This document shows positions 19,807 through 27,721 of a DNA stretch of 64,000 nucleotides, in pieces. A program made the position numbers and the translations under genes. Numbering within the stretch: the stretch's first letter is position 1; every line of letters starts with the position of its first letter. The notes under the pieces were generated by a model, which searched no databases, was not told the DNA's origin, and saw nothing but the letters and a program-made list of their open reading frames with translations. The DNA comes from Bartonella henselae str. Houston-1 (GTDB lineage Bacteria; Pseudomonadota; Alphaproteobacteria; Rhizobiales; Rhizobiaceae): positions 682,001 to 746,000 of the forward strand of contig NC_005956.1 of assembly GCF_000046705.1 (NCBI RefSeq), in the 5' to 3' direction.

Positions 19807-20404
19807 TTTTTATATAAAACTGTATATTGAAATCAGCTTATTATTCTTTATAATTCTTTTATGAAAATATCTTTTTAAATTACAGCAGTAAAAGGTTAAA
19901 TCAAAGATTTAGTGATATTTTTATTTTCTCGTTTCTAGGCAGTTTCTCTACTTGATAGTTATGATGATTTTTGTGAAGAGGCTAACTATAAGATTGCAAA
20001 ACTGTCAGACTTCATTTTTGTAAAGAAAAAAGATAAATGAGATAATGAGCTTTGTCTTAATAATGGTTTTATCTTTTTATTTTGATTGCTCTGTAAGTTA
20101 AAGAGTTTAATAATCAATCTTATGTTATTTGTCTAGGAGGAGTTTCATCTAATTTAACAATCTTAGTTTAAGTTTTATATGGTGCAAAAATTTTGTGAAT
20201 GATATTTTTTATATCCATTTTTTTGAAAATCTTTTGGATAGGACATAAAAATCTTTCCATATAAAGATATTTGGCTTTATGAGTAAAAATCGGAAAATTG
20301 TAAATTAAAAGGTTTGGTGTTTCATTATCAAAATTGATATATTTATTTTGTGTATTTTGTGCAAAAAAACTATCAATTTTGTAAAGAGTACGAGATTTTA
20401 TACA
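19807..20404. other. Large AT-rich gap, no gene recognised
   Basis: 598 bases without a supportable reading frame on either strand. In several Rhizobiales genes such as aat and accBC lie next to the DUF2155/NDUFA12 pair, so this could be the scar of lost genes, but no similarity could be read by eye. An 85-codon minus-strand frame at 20168-20425 overlaps the rhomboid start and lacks a good ribosome binding site. Confidence 0.4.
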
Positions 20405-21145
20405 ATGAAAGATGCTGACCGCCAATTTAATAATGCTTTTTTGCTACCAAAACAGCCTCGGGAATCATTTTTGAATATTCCATTGACTATAGTTATTTTG
20501 ATAGCACTTTGTTTTTGTATTTATTGCGTTACCCAGTATTTTTTTTCTGATGAGCTTTATATTGAAAGCCTTGAATTTTTTTCATTTACACCAGTATTAT
20601 TCAAGGCTGCACCTTTAGCATTTGCTCATACTATTATGAGTTATTCATTCATGCATGGGAGTTTTGAACATACTACTATTAATATGGCTTGGCTTTTAGT
20701 TTTTGGGTCTCCTTTGGTAAGACATTTTGGCAGTTTACGTTTTTTAGTTTTTTGGGTCTTAACAGCAGCTATTTCTGCGTTGACTTATTTTGCATTTCAT
20801 CAAAATAGTATAGCATCGCTTGTTGGGGCTTCGGGTGCAGTTTCTGGAATGATGGGTGCTATTGCACGTTACGGTTTTTCTCCTGTTTATTTTGGTATCA
20901 GTACGCAAAATGGGAGGTTTTTTGGGCCTTTGTGGTCGATTAAAAAAACACTTTGTTCCAAGACGGTCCTTGTTTATGTTGGTGTATGGCTGATAATTAA
21001 TTTCATTATAGGTATTTCTTCCTCTTTGTTTGAAAGAGACGATATTTCAATTGCATGGGAGGCCCACATTGGTGGGCTTGTTTCGGGTTTTTTGTTGGTT
21101 GGTATTTTTGACGTTTCGCCCGGTAAAGTAAAGATTATCCTCTAA
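20405..21145 (+). CDS. Rhomboid-family intramembrane serine protease
   Basis: 246 residues from ATG 20405, with about six hydrophobic segments. Catalytic serine Ser143 in LVGASGAVSGMMGA, catalytic His221 in EAHIGGLVSGFL, and the family motif around HGSFEHTTINMAW (a His-containing helix 2). Rhomboids cleave transmembrane helices inside the bilayer; the substrate here is unknown. An extended start at 20348 adds only poorly conserved residues. Its 3' end overlaps the convergent rlmB by 11 bases. Confidence 0.9.
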   Translation: MKDADRQFNNAFLLPKQPRESFLNIPLTIVILIALCFCIYCVTQYFFSDELYIESLEFFSFTPVLFKAAPLAFAHTIMSYSFMHGSFEHTTINMAWLLVFGSPLVRHFGSLRFLVFWVLTAAISALTYFAFHQNSIASLVGASGAVSGMMGAIARYGFSPVYFGISTQNGRFFGPLWSIKKTLCSKTVLVYVGVWLIINFIIGISSSLFERDDISIAWEAHIGGLVSGFLLVGIFDVSPGKVKIIL

Positions 21146-21959
21146 GATATTTATGAGCTGCATAGAGCGCTATTGTTGCTGCGTTTGAAACGTTTAACGA
21201 TTTAATATTTCCAGGCATATCAAGGCGTGTTAATGCACAAACGTTTTCACGTGTTTTTTTGCGTAAGCCTTTACCTTCTGCTCCTAGAACAAGAGCAATT
21301 TTTTCTCCTGTTAATGTTGTTTCGAGAGGATGATTGCCTTCTGAATCAAGTCCAAAACTGATAAAGCCTGCTTTATGGAGTTCTTGGAGTGTTTCTGCGA
21401 GGTTTTGTACGGTGATATAATGAATCATTTCCAACGCTCCGGATGCGGCTTTAGCAAGAACACCGCTTTCTTGGGGGGAGTGGCGATAAGTTGTAATAAG
21501 TGCCTCAGCTTTAAATGCGACTGCAGAGCGCATAATAGCGCCGACATTATGTGGATCAGTAATTTGATCCATTACAATGACAAGATCAGTATTTGTTAGT
21601 TCGGATAATTGACACGGCTTGAGAGGTTCAGTTTCCAAAACAATACCTTGATGAACTGCATCATTTCCAACGAACGAATCAAGTTGTTTGGGTAAGCATA
21701 ATGTGATGGGACAAGGTAAATCTGATTCGGGTATATTTAATCGTTTTAAGGCATTTGGTGTGATATAGAGATGTTCAAAAACTCTTTTAGGATTTTTTAA
21801 AGCTGCATGAACGGAATGAAGACCATAAAGATAGATTGTTCCATGTCTCATGGGAACAGATTTCTGTTTCATGCGCGCTGCAGGTAGAAAGCCTTTTTTA
21901 TCGTGAGATCGACGCTGTAAGCGATTATAGTGAAAACTTTTCGATATTTTTTCTCTCAT
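21135..21959 (-). CDS. rlmB: RlmB-type 23S rRNA 2'-O-ribose methyltransferase (TrmH/SpoU family)
   Basis: 274 residues. N-terminal substrate-binding domain (YLYGLHSVHAALKNPKR, about 45-110) and C-terminal SPOUT knot domain with motif 1 TDPHNVGAIMRSA, motif 2 ALVLGAEGKGLR and motif 3 LNVSNAATIALYAA. The arrangement fits RlmB, which methylates G2251 in the 23S peptidyl-transferase loop; a related target cannot be excluded. The first 30 residues are basic and probably unstructured. It ends inside the 3' end of the convergent rhomboid gene. Confidence 0.9.
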   Translation of the reverse strand: MREKISKSFHYNRLQRRSHDKKGFLPAARMKQKSVPMRHGTIYLYGLHSVHAALKNPKRVFEHLYITPNALKRLNIPESDLPCPITLCLPKQLDSFVGNDAVHQGIVLETEPLKPCQLSELTNTDLVIVMDQITDPHNVGAIMRSAVAFKAEALITTYRHSPQESGVLAKAASGALEMIHYITVQNLAETLQELHKAGFISFGLDSEGNHPLETTLTGEKIALVLGAEGKGLRKKTRENVCALTRLDMPGNIKSLNVSNAATIALYAAHKYLRG

Positions 21960-22162
21960 ATCCTCTTTATAGCGCGTTAATAATAAAAGTAGAGAGAAAA
22001 AAGCTGTGGTTTAAAATTATTAGCAAGAAATTTGTACGGAATCGTATTTATTCTGTTGACAGATACGATGGTAATCGGCATAACCACCCAACAACCAATT
22101 TGAAATAGGTGATCAAAATTTGGTTGTCGTGATGCCTTATCGCGCAGCTTTGCCGGTGGAAT

Positions 22163-22246
22163 GGAGGGGTGCCCGAGTGGTTAAAGGGGGCGGACTGTAA
22201 ATCCGTTGCGTATGCTACGTTGGTTCGAATCCAACCCCCTCCACCA
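22163..22246 (+). tRNA. tRNA-Tyr (anticodon GTA)
   Basis: Acceptor stem GGAGGGG/CCCCTCC, discriminator A, encoded CCA; anticodon GTA within CGGACTGTAAATCCG; long variable arm; T-arm GGTTCGAATCC. Confidence 0.96.
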
Positions 22247-22275
22247 TTCATCGAAGGAGAGTTGTTACGTGGTAT

Positions 22276-22349
22276 GCGGGTATAGCTCAATGGTAGAGCA
22301 GCAGCCTTCCAAGCTGAATATGCGGGTTCGATTCCCGCTACCCGCTCCA
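22276..22349 (+). tRNA. tRNA-Gly (anticodon TCC)
   Basis: Acceptor stem GCGGGTA/TACCCGC, encoded CCA, anticodon TCC in loop CTTCCAA, T-arm GGGTTCGATTCCC. It lies 29 bases after tRNA-Tyr and upstream of tuf, a widespread tRNA-Tyr/tRNA-Gly/tuf arrangement. Confidence 0.96.
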
Positions 22350-22514
22350 GACGGTTGTTAATGCCGTATAGTTGTTGATGATTGGGTTGAGTGAGAGTGA
22401 TGGGAGAATATTTCCATCTAAGAGATATAATGGCCGGGGTGACCTATCAGTCTGATTTAATTCAGTTCTGCAGGCCTGTTTCCAGGTGCTAACAAAACTA
22501 AGAGATTGGCAGCG

Positions 22515-23690
22515 ATGGCGAAGAGCAAATTTGAACGCACGAAACCGCATGTTAATATTGGTACGATTGGTCACGTTGACCATGGGAAGACCTCGTTGAC
22601 GGCAGCGATTACGAAATATTTTGGTGAATTTAAGGCCTATGACCAAATTGATGCAGCGCCTGAGGAGCGTGCACGTGGAATTACTATTTCTACAGCGCAT
22701 GTTGAATATGAAACAGAGAAGCGGCATTATGCACATGTTGATTGTCCAGGTCACGCGGATTATGTGAAGAACATGATCACGGGCGCGGCGCAAATGGATG
22801 GTGCGATTTTGGTTGTTTCAGCTGCTGATGGTCCGATGCCTCAAACACGTGAGCATATTCTTCTTGCCCGTCAGGTTGGTGTTCCAGCGATTGTTGTTTT
22901 TCTTAATAAGGTTGATCAGGTTGATGATGCTGAGCTTTTGGAGCTTGTTGAGCTTGAAGTTCGGGAGTTATTGTCGAAATATGATTTTCCAGGAGACGAT
23001 ATTCCGATCGTTAAAGGTTCTGCTTTGGCAGCGCTTGAAGATAAAGATAAAAGCATTGGTGAAGATGCGGTTCGTCTTTTGATGAGTGAAGTTGATAATT
23101 ATATACCGACGCCTGAACGTCCTGTTGATCAGCCGTTTTTGATGCCAATTGAAGATGTTTTTTCGATTTCGGGTCGTGGAACTGTTGTGACGGGTCGTGT
23201 TGAGCGTGGTGTTATTAAGGTTGGTGAAGAAGTTGAGATTATCGGCATTCGTCCAACTTCTAAGACAACAGTTACAGGGGTTGAAATGTTCCGCAAGCTT
23301 TTAGATCAGGGGCAAGCGGGTGATAATATTGGAGCGCTGCTTCGTGGTATTGATCGTGAAGGGATTGAGCGTGGACAAGTTTTGGCGAAGCCTGCTTCGG
23401 TTACACCTCATACGAGATTTAAAGCAGAGGCTTACATTTTGACGAAAGATGAAGGTGGTCGTCATACTCCATTTTTCACGAATTATCGTCCTCAGTTTTA
23501 TTTCCGTACTACGGATGTAACGGGAATTGTTACGCTTCCAGAAGGTACAGAGATGGTTATGCCTGGTGATAATGTTGCTATGGATGTCTCTCTGATTGTT
23601 CCAATTGCCATGGAAGAAAAACTTCGTTTTGCTATCCGTGAAGGTGGTCGTACTGTTGGTGCAGGTATCGTTTCTAAGATCATTGAGTAA
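22515..23690 (+). CDS. tuf: Elongation factor Tu
   Basis: 391 residues from ATG 22515 ([14 protein letters not shown]). G-domain motifs [25 protein letters not shown] and GSAL; domains II and III are complete, ending IVSKIIE. GTPase that brings aminoacyl-tRNA to the ribosome. Its exchange factor EF-Ts is at 48110. It stands apart from rpsL-rpsG-fusA, so a second tuf copy in the str operon is possible. Codon use is visibly more regular than in neighbours, as expected for a highly expressed gene. Confidence 0.98.
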   Translation: MAKSKFERTKPHVNIGTIGHVDHGKTSLTAAITKYFGEFKAYDQIDAAPEERARGITISTAHVEYETEKRHYAHVDCPGHADYVKNMITGAAQMDGAILVVSAADGPMPQTREHILLARQVGVPAIVVFLNKVDQVDDAELLELVELEVRELLSKYDFPGDDIPIVKGSALAALEDKDKSIGEDAVRLLMSEVDNYIPTPERPVDQPFLMPIEDVFSISGRGTVVTGRVERGVIKVGEEVEIIGIRPTSKTTVTGVEMFRKLLDQGQAGDNIGALLRGIDREGIERGQVLAKPASVTPHTRFKAEAYILTKDEGGRHTPFFTNYRPQFYFRTTDVTGIVTLPEGTEMVMPGDNVAMDVSLIVPIAMEEKLRFAIREGGRTVGAGIVSKIIE

Positions 23691-23745
23691 ATAATGGTTG
23701 TTGCATTATTGAAGGTGTATTAAAGATATTTTAATTTTGAGAGTT

Positions 23746-23821
<76 letters not shown>

Positions 23822-23845
23822 GACAGTTAGGCTTTTAATTATTGA

Positions 23846-23880
23846 GAAGGTAGATTTTACTGCCTTCCTTTCTTTTTTTT
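23846..23880 (+). terminator. Intrinsic terminator after tRNA-Trp
   Basis: Eight-pair stem GAAGGTAG (23846-23853) / CTGCCTTC (23860-23867) with loop ATTTTA, followed by CTTTCTTTTTTTT. It separates the tuf/tRNA unit from secE-nusG. Confidence 0.85.
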
Positions 23881-24031
23881 GTGTGGGGCTTGTTTTTTTG
23901 TACGTGAATCGGTATTGAGTAGAGGATAAGAGAATTGTATAAGGCTGAAGATTGGCCTTTTGCATTTTTATCGTATTTATTTTTTTTGTTGTATAACTCA
24001 CAATAAGGTTAGAAAGAGTATAGTGTGACTG

Positions 24032-24244
24032 ATGCCATCTAAAACCAATCCCATTACCTTTTTAAAACAGGTTTATGCAGAGACAGTTAAGGTGAAGTGG
24101 CCTACGCGTCGTGAGACAGTGATATCTACATTTATGGTGTTATTGGTAACGTCATTGGCTTCAGCTTTCTTTTTTATTGTGGATCAGGTTATGCATTTTA
24201 GTGTTTGGCGTTTTATTGATCTCCTGAAATATCTTTTTAGTTGA
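24032..24244 (+). CDS. secE: SecE, preprotein translocase subunit
   Basis: 70 residues: an amphipathic start with VYAETVKVKWPTRRET, the conserved SecE motif, and one transmembrane helix (STFMVLLVTSLASAFFFIV). SecE clamps SecY in the inner membrane. Single-helix SecE is normal outside enterobacteria. It is followed by nusG with a 20-base gap. Confidence 0.95.
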   Translation: MPSKTNPITFLKQVYAETVKVKWPTRRETVISTFMVLLVTSLASAFFFIVDQVMHFSVWRFIDLLKYLFS

Positions 24245-24264
24245 TAGTGCAAGGAAGTGTTACT

Positions 24265-24795
24265 GTGGCTGCTCGTTGGTATATTGTTCAAGCATATTCA
24301 AATTTTGAAAAGAAAGTAGCGGAAGCTATTGATAAGGAGGCGAAGCAAAAAGGACTTGATCATTTATTTGAAAAGATTTTTGTACCGACGGAGCGTGTTA
24401 TTGAAGTTCGTCGTGGTCGTAAGGTTGATGCTGAGCGAAAGTTTTTTCCTGGTTATGTTCTTGTTTGTGCTGAGTTGACAGATGAGGTTTATCATCTCAT
24501 TAAGAATACACCTAAGGTGACAGGTTTTTTGGGTTCGGATTCGCGTCCTGTTCCAATTTCTGATCGAGAAGCTGAGCAAATTCTTAAACAAGTTCAGGAA
24601 AGGGTTGAGTCTCCGAAGGCCTCTGTATTGTTTGAAGTTGGGGAACAAGTTCGCGTTGCTGATGGTCCTTTTGTTTCGTTTAATGGAGTTGTTCAGGAAG
24701 TTGAAGAAGAGCGCTCTCGTCTTAAGGTTGAGGTGTTGATTTTTGGGCGTCCTACGCCTGTTGATTTGGAGTTTAATCAGGTTGAAAAACTCTGA
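24265..24795 (+). CDS. nusG: NusG, transcription elongation/termination factor
   Basis: 176 residues from GTG 24265 (VAARWYIVQAYSNFEKKV), chosen because AAGGA lies eight bases upstream and the NGN domain starts exactly there; the TTG at 24241 overlaps secE. The NGN domain (1-115) includes KFFPGYVLV, and the C-terminal KOW domain has VGEQVRVADGPFVSFNGVV. It binds RNA polymerase clamp helices and couples to Rho or ribosomal S10. It co-occurs with secE and is followed by the rplK leader. Confidence 0.96.
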   Translation: MAARWYIVQAYSNFEKKVAEAIDKEAKQKGLDHLFEKIFVPTERVIEVRRGRKVDAERKFFPGYVLVCAELTDEVYHLIKNTPKVTGFLGSDSRPVPISDREAEQILKQVQERVESPKASVLFEVGEQVRVADGPFVSFNGVVQEVEEERSRLKVEVLIFGRPTPVDLEFNQVEKL

Positions 24796-24944
24796 TTAAG
24801 CTTAGGGTGGTTTTAATCACCTTGGGTACTGGTGGGAGGTGAGTTATGGCTTTTGTCGGCTTAACAATTCGAACCACTTGAACTGCAGTAGGTGGCAGAC
24901 AAGATGATTTGTCGGCTTGCCAGTGAAATTGAAGGCAGATTGTT
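24796..24944 (+). promoter_or_regulatory. rplK (L11) leader region
   Basis: 149 non-coding bases before rplK. A short stem GGTG/CACC (24806-24809/24819-24822) starts the region. A GGGAGG and an 11-codon ORF follow. Such leaders commonly hold the L1-binding site for feedback control of rplKA; the exact site was not identified. Confidence 0.5.
24846..24881 (+). CDS. Possible leader peptide upstream of rplK
   Basis: ATG 24846 preceded by a strong GGGAGGTGAGTT, encoding MAFVGLTIRTT and ending TGA at 24879. The ribosome binding site is among the best in the neighbourhood, yet the peptide is only 11 residues. It could be a translated attenuator leader, or the GGAGG could just be part of leader RNA structure. 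Confidence 0.35.
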   Translation: MAFVGLTIRTT

Positions 24945-25373
24945 ATGGCAAAAAAAAGTATAGGTCAGCTAAAGTTGCAGGTTCCTGCAGGAGCGGCTAC
25001 TCCGTCTCCACCGATTGGTCCTGCTCTTGGTCAGCGTGGTATTAATATTATGGAATTCTGTAAGGCGTTTAATGCGGCTACACAAGAAATGGAAAAGGGT
25101 GCACCAATTCCCGTAATTATCACTTATTACCAAGATAAGTCTTTTACATTTTCTCTAAAGACGCCTCCTGTATCGTTTTTCTTAAAGAAGGAAGCAAATT
25201 TGAAATCTGGTTCAAAAGAGCCGGGTAAAGTCTCTGTAGGGAGTATTTCTCGCGATAAAATTCGTTCAATTGCACAAGCAAAGATGAAGGATCTTAATGC
25301 AAATGACATTGAAGCGGCGATGCGCATGGTAGAAGGTTCTGCTCGCTCTATGGGCTTGGAAGTGGTGGGCTAA
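24945..25373 (+). CDS. rplK: 50S ribosomal protein L11
   Basis: 142 residues, [20 protein letters not shown], with the proline-rich N-domain ([18 protein letters not shown]) and the rRNA-binding C-domain ([20 protein letters not shown]). Part of the GTPase-associated centre, contacting 23S rRNA and elongation factors. It lies four bases before rplA. Confidence 0.98.
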   Translation: MAKKSIGQLKLQVPAGAATPSPPIGPALGQRGINIMEFCKAFNAATQEMEKGAPIPVIITYYQDKSFTFSLKTPPVSFFLKKEANLKSGSKEPGKVSVGSISRDKIRSIAQAKMKDLNANDIEAAMRMVEGSARSMGLEVVG

Positions 25374-25377
25374 TATT

Positions 25378-26076
25378 ATGGGAAAAGTAGCAAAAAGAAT
25401 AAAAAATATCCGCAAAGATATTAATTTCAATGAACTTTACGCTTTAAAAGATGCTGTTTCGATGGTTAAAGAGCGTGCAATTGCTAAGTTTGATGAAACA
25501 ATAGAAATTTCAATGAACTTAGGGGTTGATCCTCGTCATGCAGATCAAATGGTACGAGGTGTCGTTCATTTGCCTAATGGAACTGGACGTAATGTTCGAG
25601 TGGCTGTTTTTGCACGTGGGGATAAAGCTGAGGAAGCTAAGACTGCTGGTGCGGATATTGTAGGTGCTGAAGATTTATTTGAAAGCATTAATGGTGGGGC
25701 TATTGATTTTGATCGTTGTATTGCAACACCAGATATGATGCCTCTTGTTGGGCGTCTTGGTAAGATTCTGGGGCCACGAAATTTGATGCCGAATCCAAAA
25801 GTTGGTACTGTGACACTTGATGTTGCTAATGCTGTTAAAGCTTCTAAAGGTGGTGCTGTTGAGTTTCGCGTTGAAAAAGCTGGTATTGTGCATGCTGGTA
25901 TCGGTAAGGCTTCTTTTGGAGTTGAGAAGATAGTAGAGAATATTAAAGCTTTTGCTAGTGCAGTTATTAAAGCTAAGCCGCAAGGTGCAAAAGGTGAATA
26001 TATTAAGCGTGTTGCAGTTTCTTCTACTATGGGGGTTGGAATTAAAGTTGATCCTGCGACTGTTCGTTCAGAGTAG
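25378..26076 (+). CDS. rplA: 50S ribosomal protein L1
   Basis: 232 residues, [17 protein letters not shown], with conserved [18 protein letters not shown] and [15 protein letters not shown]1 forms the mobile stalk at the ribosomal E site and usually represses its own rplKA mRNA. A weak terminator-like hairpin follows before the long rplJ leader. Confidence 0.98.
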   Translation: MGKVAKRIKNIRKDINFNELYALKDAVSMVKERAIAKFDETIEISMNLGVDPRHADQMVRGVVHLPNGTGRNVRVAVFARGDKAEEAKTAGADIVGAEDLFESINGGAIDFDRCIATPDMMPLVGRLGKILGPRNLMPNPKVGTVTLDVANAVKASKGGAVEFRVEKAGIVHAGIGKASFGVEKIVENIKAFASAVIKAKPQGAKGEYIKRVAVSSTMGVGIKVDPATVRSE

Positions 26077-26135
26077 GTATGAGCAGATTTATCATTTTAT
26101 TTTGGGGTATGTGAATATCAGAAATATATTTAAGG

Positions 26136-26157
26136 TGTCGGTTTTTATCGACATTTT
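26136..26157 (+). terminator. Possible weak terminator after rplA
   Basis: Stem TGTCG (26136-26140) / CGACA (26149-26153) followed by TTTT. The stem is short, so partial read-through into rplJ is expected. Confidence 0.45.
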
Positions 26158-26440
26158 GCTATCTAAGCTTTATTGAGCTTGGGTTATAACGGAAGAAATT
26201 CCGGAATATCCTGTCCGAGATTGTGGGTGATACTGTTTGAGTATCTTAATCAAAAAAACCTGCATGAGACTGGGGTAAGAACTGTAGAGTTTAAAGACTT
26301 AAAGGGTTTGAGCCAGGGTTACCTTTGATCGTTGTTCGTGAAAAGGGGACAGGATCCTCATCGATAACATAAAATATTTTATGTTATTAAAGGTAACCAA
26401 CAGATTTGTTTTAAGAAAATCTGTTAAATGGAGAGAGACA
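26158..26440 (+). promoter_or_regulatory. Structured rplJ (L10) leader RNA
   Basis: A long non-coding leader with several clear stems: AAGCT/AGCTT (26165-26169/26176-26180), CGGAA/TTCCG (26190-26194/26199-26203), a perfect ten-pair stem GGTTACCTTT (26317-26326) / AAAGGTAACC (26389-26398), and inside it a perfect 24-base palindrome (26364-26387, arms ATAACATAAAAT). A final stem CAGATTT/AAATCTG (from 26401) ends just before the ribosome binding site. In bacteria the L10-(L7/L12) complex binds such leaders to repress rplJL; that role is inferred here. Confidence 0.7.
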
Positions 26441-26959
26441 GTGAATAGAGCGGAAAAACGCGAATTTGTTACATGGCTTAACGAGGCTTTTCGAAAGTCT
26501 GGTTCTGTTATTGTTGCACATTATTCCGGTCTGACGGTTTCACAGATGAACGATCTTCGTTCGAAAATGAGTGAAGCTGGCGGTGCCATTAAAGTCGCCA
26601 AAAACCGTCTTGCTAAAATTGCTCTTCAGGGCACGGAATCTGAATCGATAGTAGATTTGTTTAGTGGGCAGACACTTATTGCTTATTCAGAAGATCCAAT
26701 TACAGCACCGAAAGTTGCTGTTGATTTTGCGAAAACCAATGACAAATTTGTTATCCTTGGCGGCTCAATGGGCGCAACAAGTTTGAGTGTAGATGCTGTG
26801 AAATCTTTAGCTTCATTGCCTTCACTCAACGAGTTGCGGGCAAAACTTGTGGGTATGATTTCTACTCCTGCGACTCGTATCGCACAGGTTGTTAATGCTC
26901 CTGCTGGTCAGGTTGTACGTGTTATTGGCGCATATGCTCAGGAGGGTAAGGCGGCTTAG
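26441..26959 (+). CDS. rplJ: 50S ribosomal protein L10
   Basis: 172 residues from GTG 26441 ([16 protein letters not shown]) with GGAGAGAGACA upstream. Earlier in-frame starts fall inside the leader stems and are not family-like. Motifs: [14 protein letters not shown] and [12 protein letters not shown]. The C-terminal helix anchors L7/L12 dimers; L10 is the stalk base. It is translated from the structured leader and followed by rplL. Confidence 0.97.
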   Translation: MNRAEKREFVTWLNEAFRKSGSVIVAHYSGLTVSQMNDLRSKMSEAGGAIKVAKNRLAKIALQGTESESIVDLFSGQTLIAYSEDPITAPKVAVDFAKTNDKFVILGGSMGATSLSVDAVKSLASLPSLNELRAKLVGMISTPATRIAQVVNAPAGQVVRVIGAYAQEGKAA

Positions 26960-27061
26960 GGCTGTTTTGTACTCATGGTGATAGAAGAGTTATAATGTTT
27001 TTCTATTTTTTAAATAAGTTCTAAACAATGGTTCAAATCTTTTAATTAAAGGAATTTTAAA

Positions 27062-27433
27062 ATGGCTGATCTAGCGAAGATCGTAGAAGACCTTTCTAAC
27101 CTAACCGTTTTGGAAGCTGCTGAGCTTTCTAAGTTACTTGAAGAAAAATGGGGAGTTTCGGCTGCCGCTCCTGTAGCTGTTGCTGCTGTTGCTGGTGCTG
27201 CTGCTCCCGTTGCTGAAGAAAAAACAGAATTTGATGTTATTCTTGTTGAAGGTGGTGCACAGAAAATTAATGTCATTAAGGAAGTTCGTGCTCTTACAGG
27301 ACTTGGTCTTAAAGAAGCTAAAGATCTGGTTGAGGGTGCGCCCAAGCCTATTAAAGAGGGTGCTTCTAAAGATGAAGCAGAAAAAATTAAATCTCAGCTT
27401 GAAGCTGCTGGTGCTAAAGTTGAACTTAAATAA
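27062..27433 (+). CDS. rplL: 50S ribosomal protein L7/L12
   Basis: 123 residues: N-terminal dimer domain ([20 protein letters not shown]), an Ala-rich hinge ([17 protein letters not shown]), and a C-terminal factor-binding domain ([20 protein letters not shown]). Recruits translational GTPases. AAAGGAATTTTAA precedes the ATG. A strong hairpin with a T tail starts 11 bases after the stop. Confidence 0.98.
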   Translation: MADLAKIVEDLSNLTVLEAAELSKLLEEKWGVSAAAPVAVAAVAGAAAPVAEEKTEFDVILVEGGAQKINVIKEVRALTGLGLKEAKDLVEGAPKPIKEGASKDEAEKIKSQLEAAGAKVELK

Positions 27434-27443
27434 ATTTGATTTT

Positions 27444-27477
27444 ATCGGCGGACTTTTATATCCGCCGATTTTCTTTC
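27444..27477 (+). terminator. Terminator or attenuator between rplL and rpoB
   Basis: Nine-pair GC-rich stem ATCGGCGGA (27444-27452) / TCCGCCGAT (27461-27469), loop CTTTTATA, tail TTTTCTTT. Because rpoB has only 245 more bases of spacer, this probably acts as a partial terminator setting the ratio of ribosomal protein to polymerase mRNA, as known in E. coli. Confidence 0.8.
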
Positions 27478-27721
27478 TCCTGAAAAGAGGAAAGGTTATT
27501 GATGCAGCCCTTTTTCCAACAGTTCATTAGCTGTAATAGGTATGGGGTTACTCTTGCTGTCCCCTCATTGTAGAGCCAAGTCAATGGATTTCTATTATGA
27601 ATGGGGCAAATTGGTGGTACTCACTATTGGGTATCAAATGAACTGGTCTGCATGTGCAGGTTAATGATGTAAAGCTTTCAAGGTTTAGTCTACCTTGAAG
27701 AGTAAAGATCGAGGAGCGACG

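Noticed and set aside
20168..20425. 85-codon minus-strand ORF before the rhomboid gene
   Set aside because: No ribosome binding site, very biased composition, and overlaps the start of a clear gene.
22338..22793. 151-codon minus-strand frame over tRNA-Gly and tuf
   Set aside because: Covers a tRNA and the start of EF-Tu, so it is a shadow.
27180..27530. 116-codon frame overlapping rplL
   Set aside because: Leu/Lys-rich shadow in another frame of the real L7/L12 gene.
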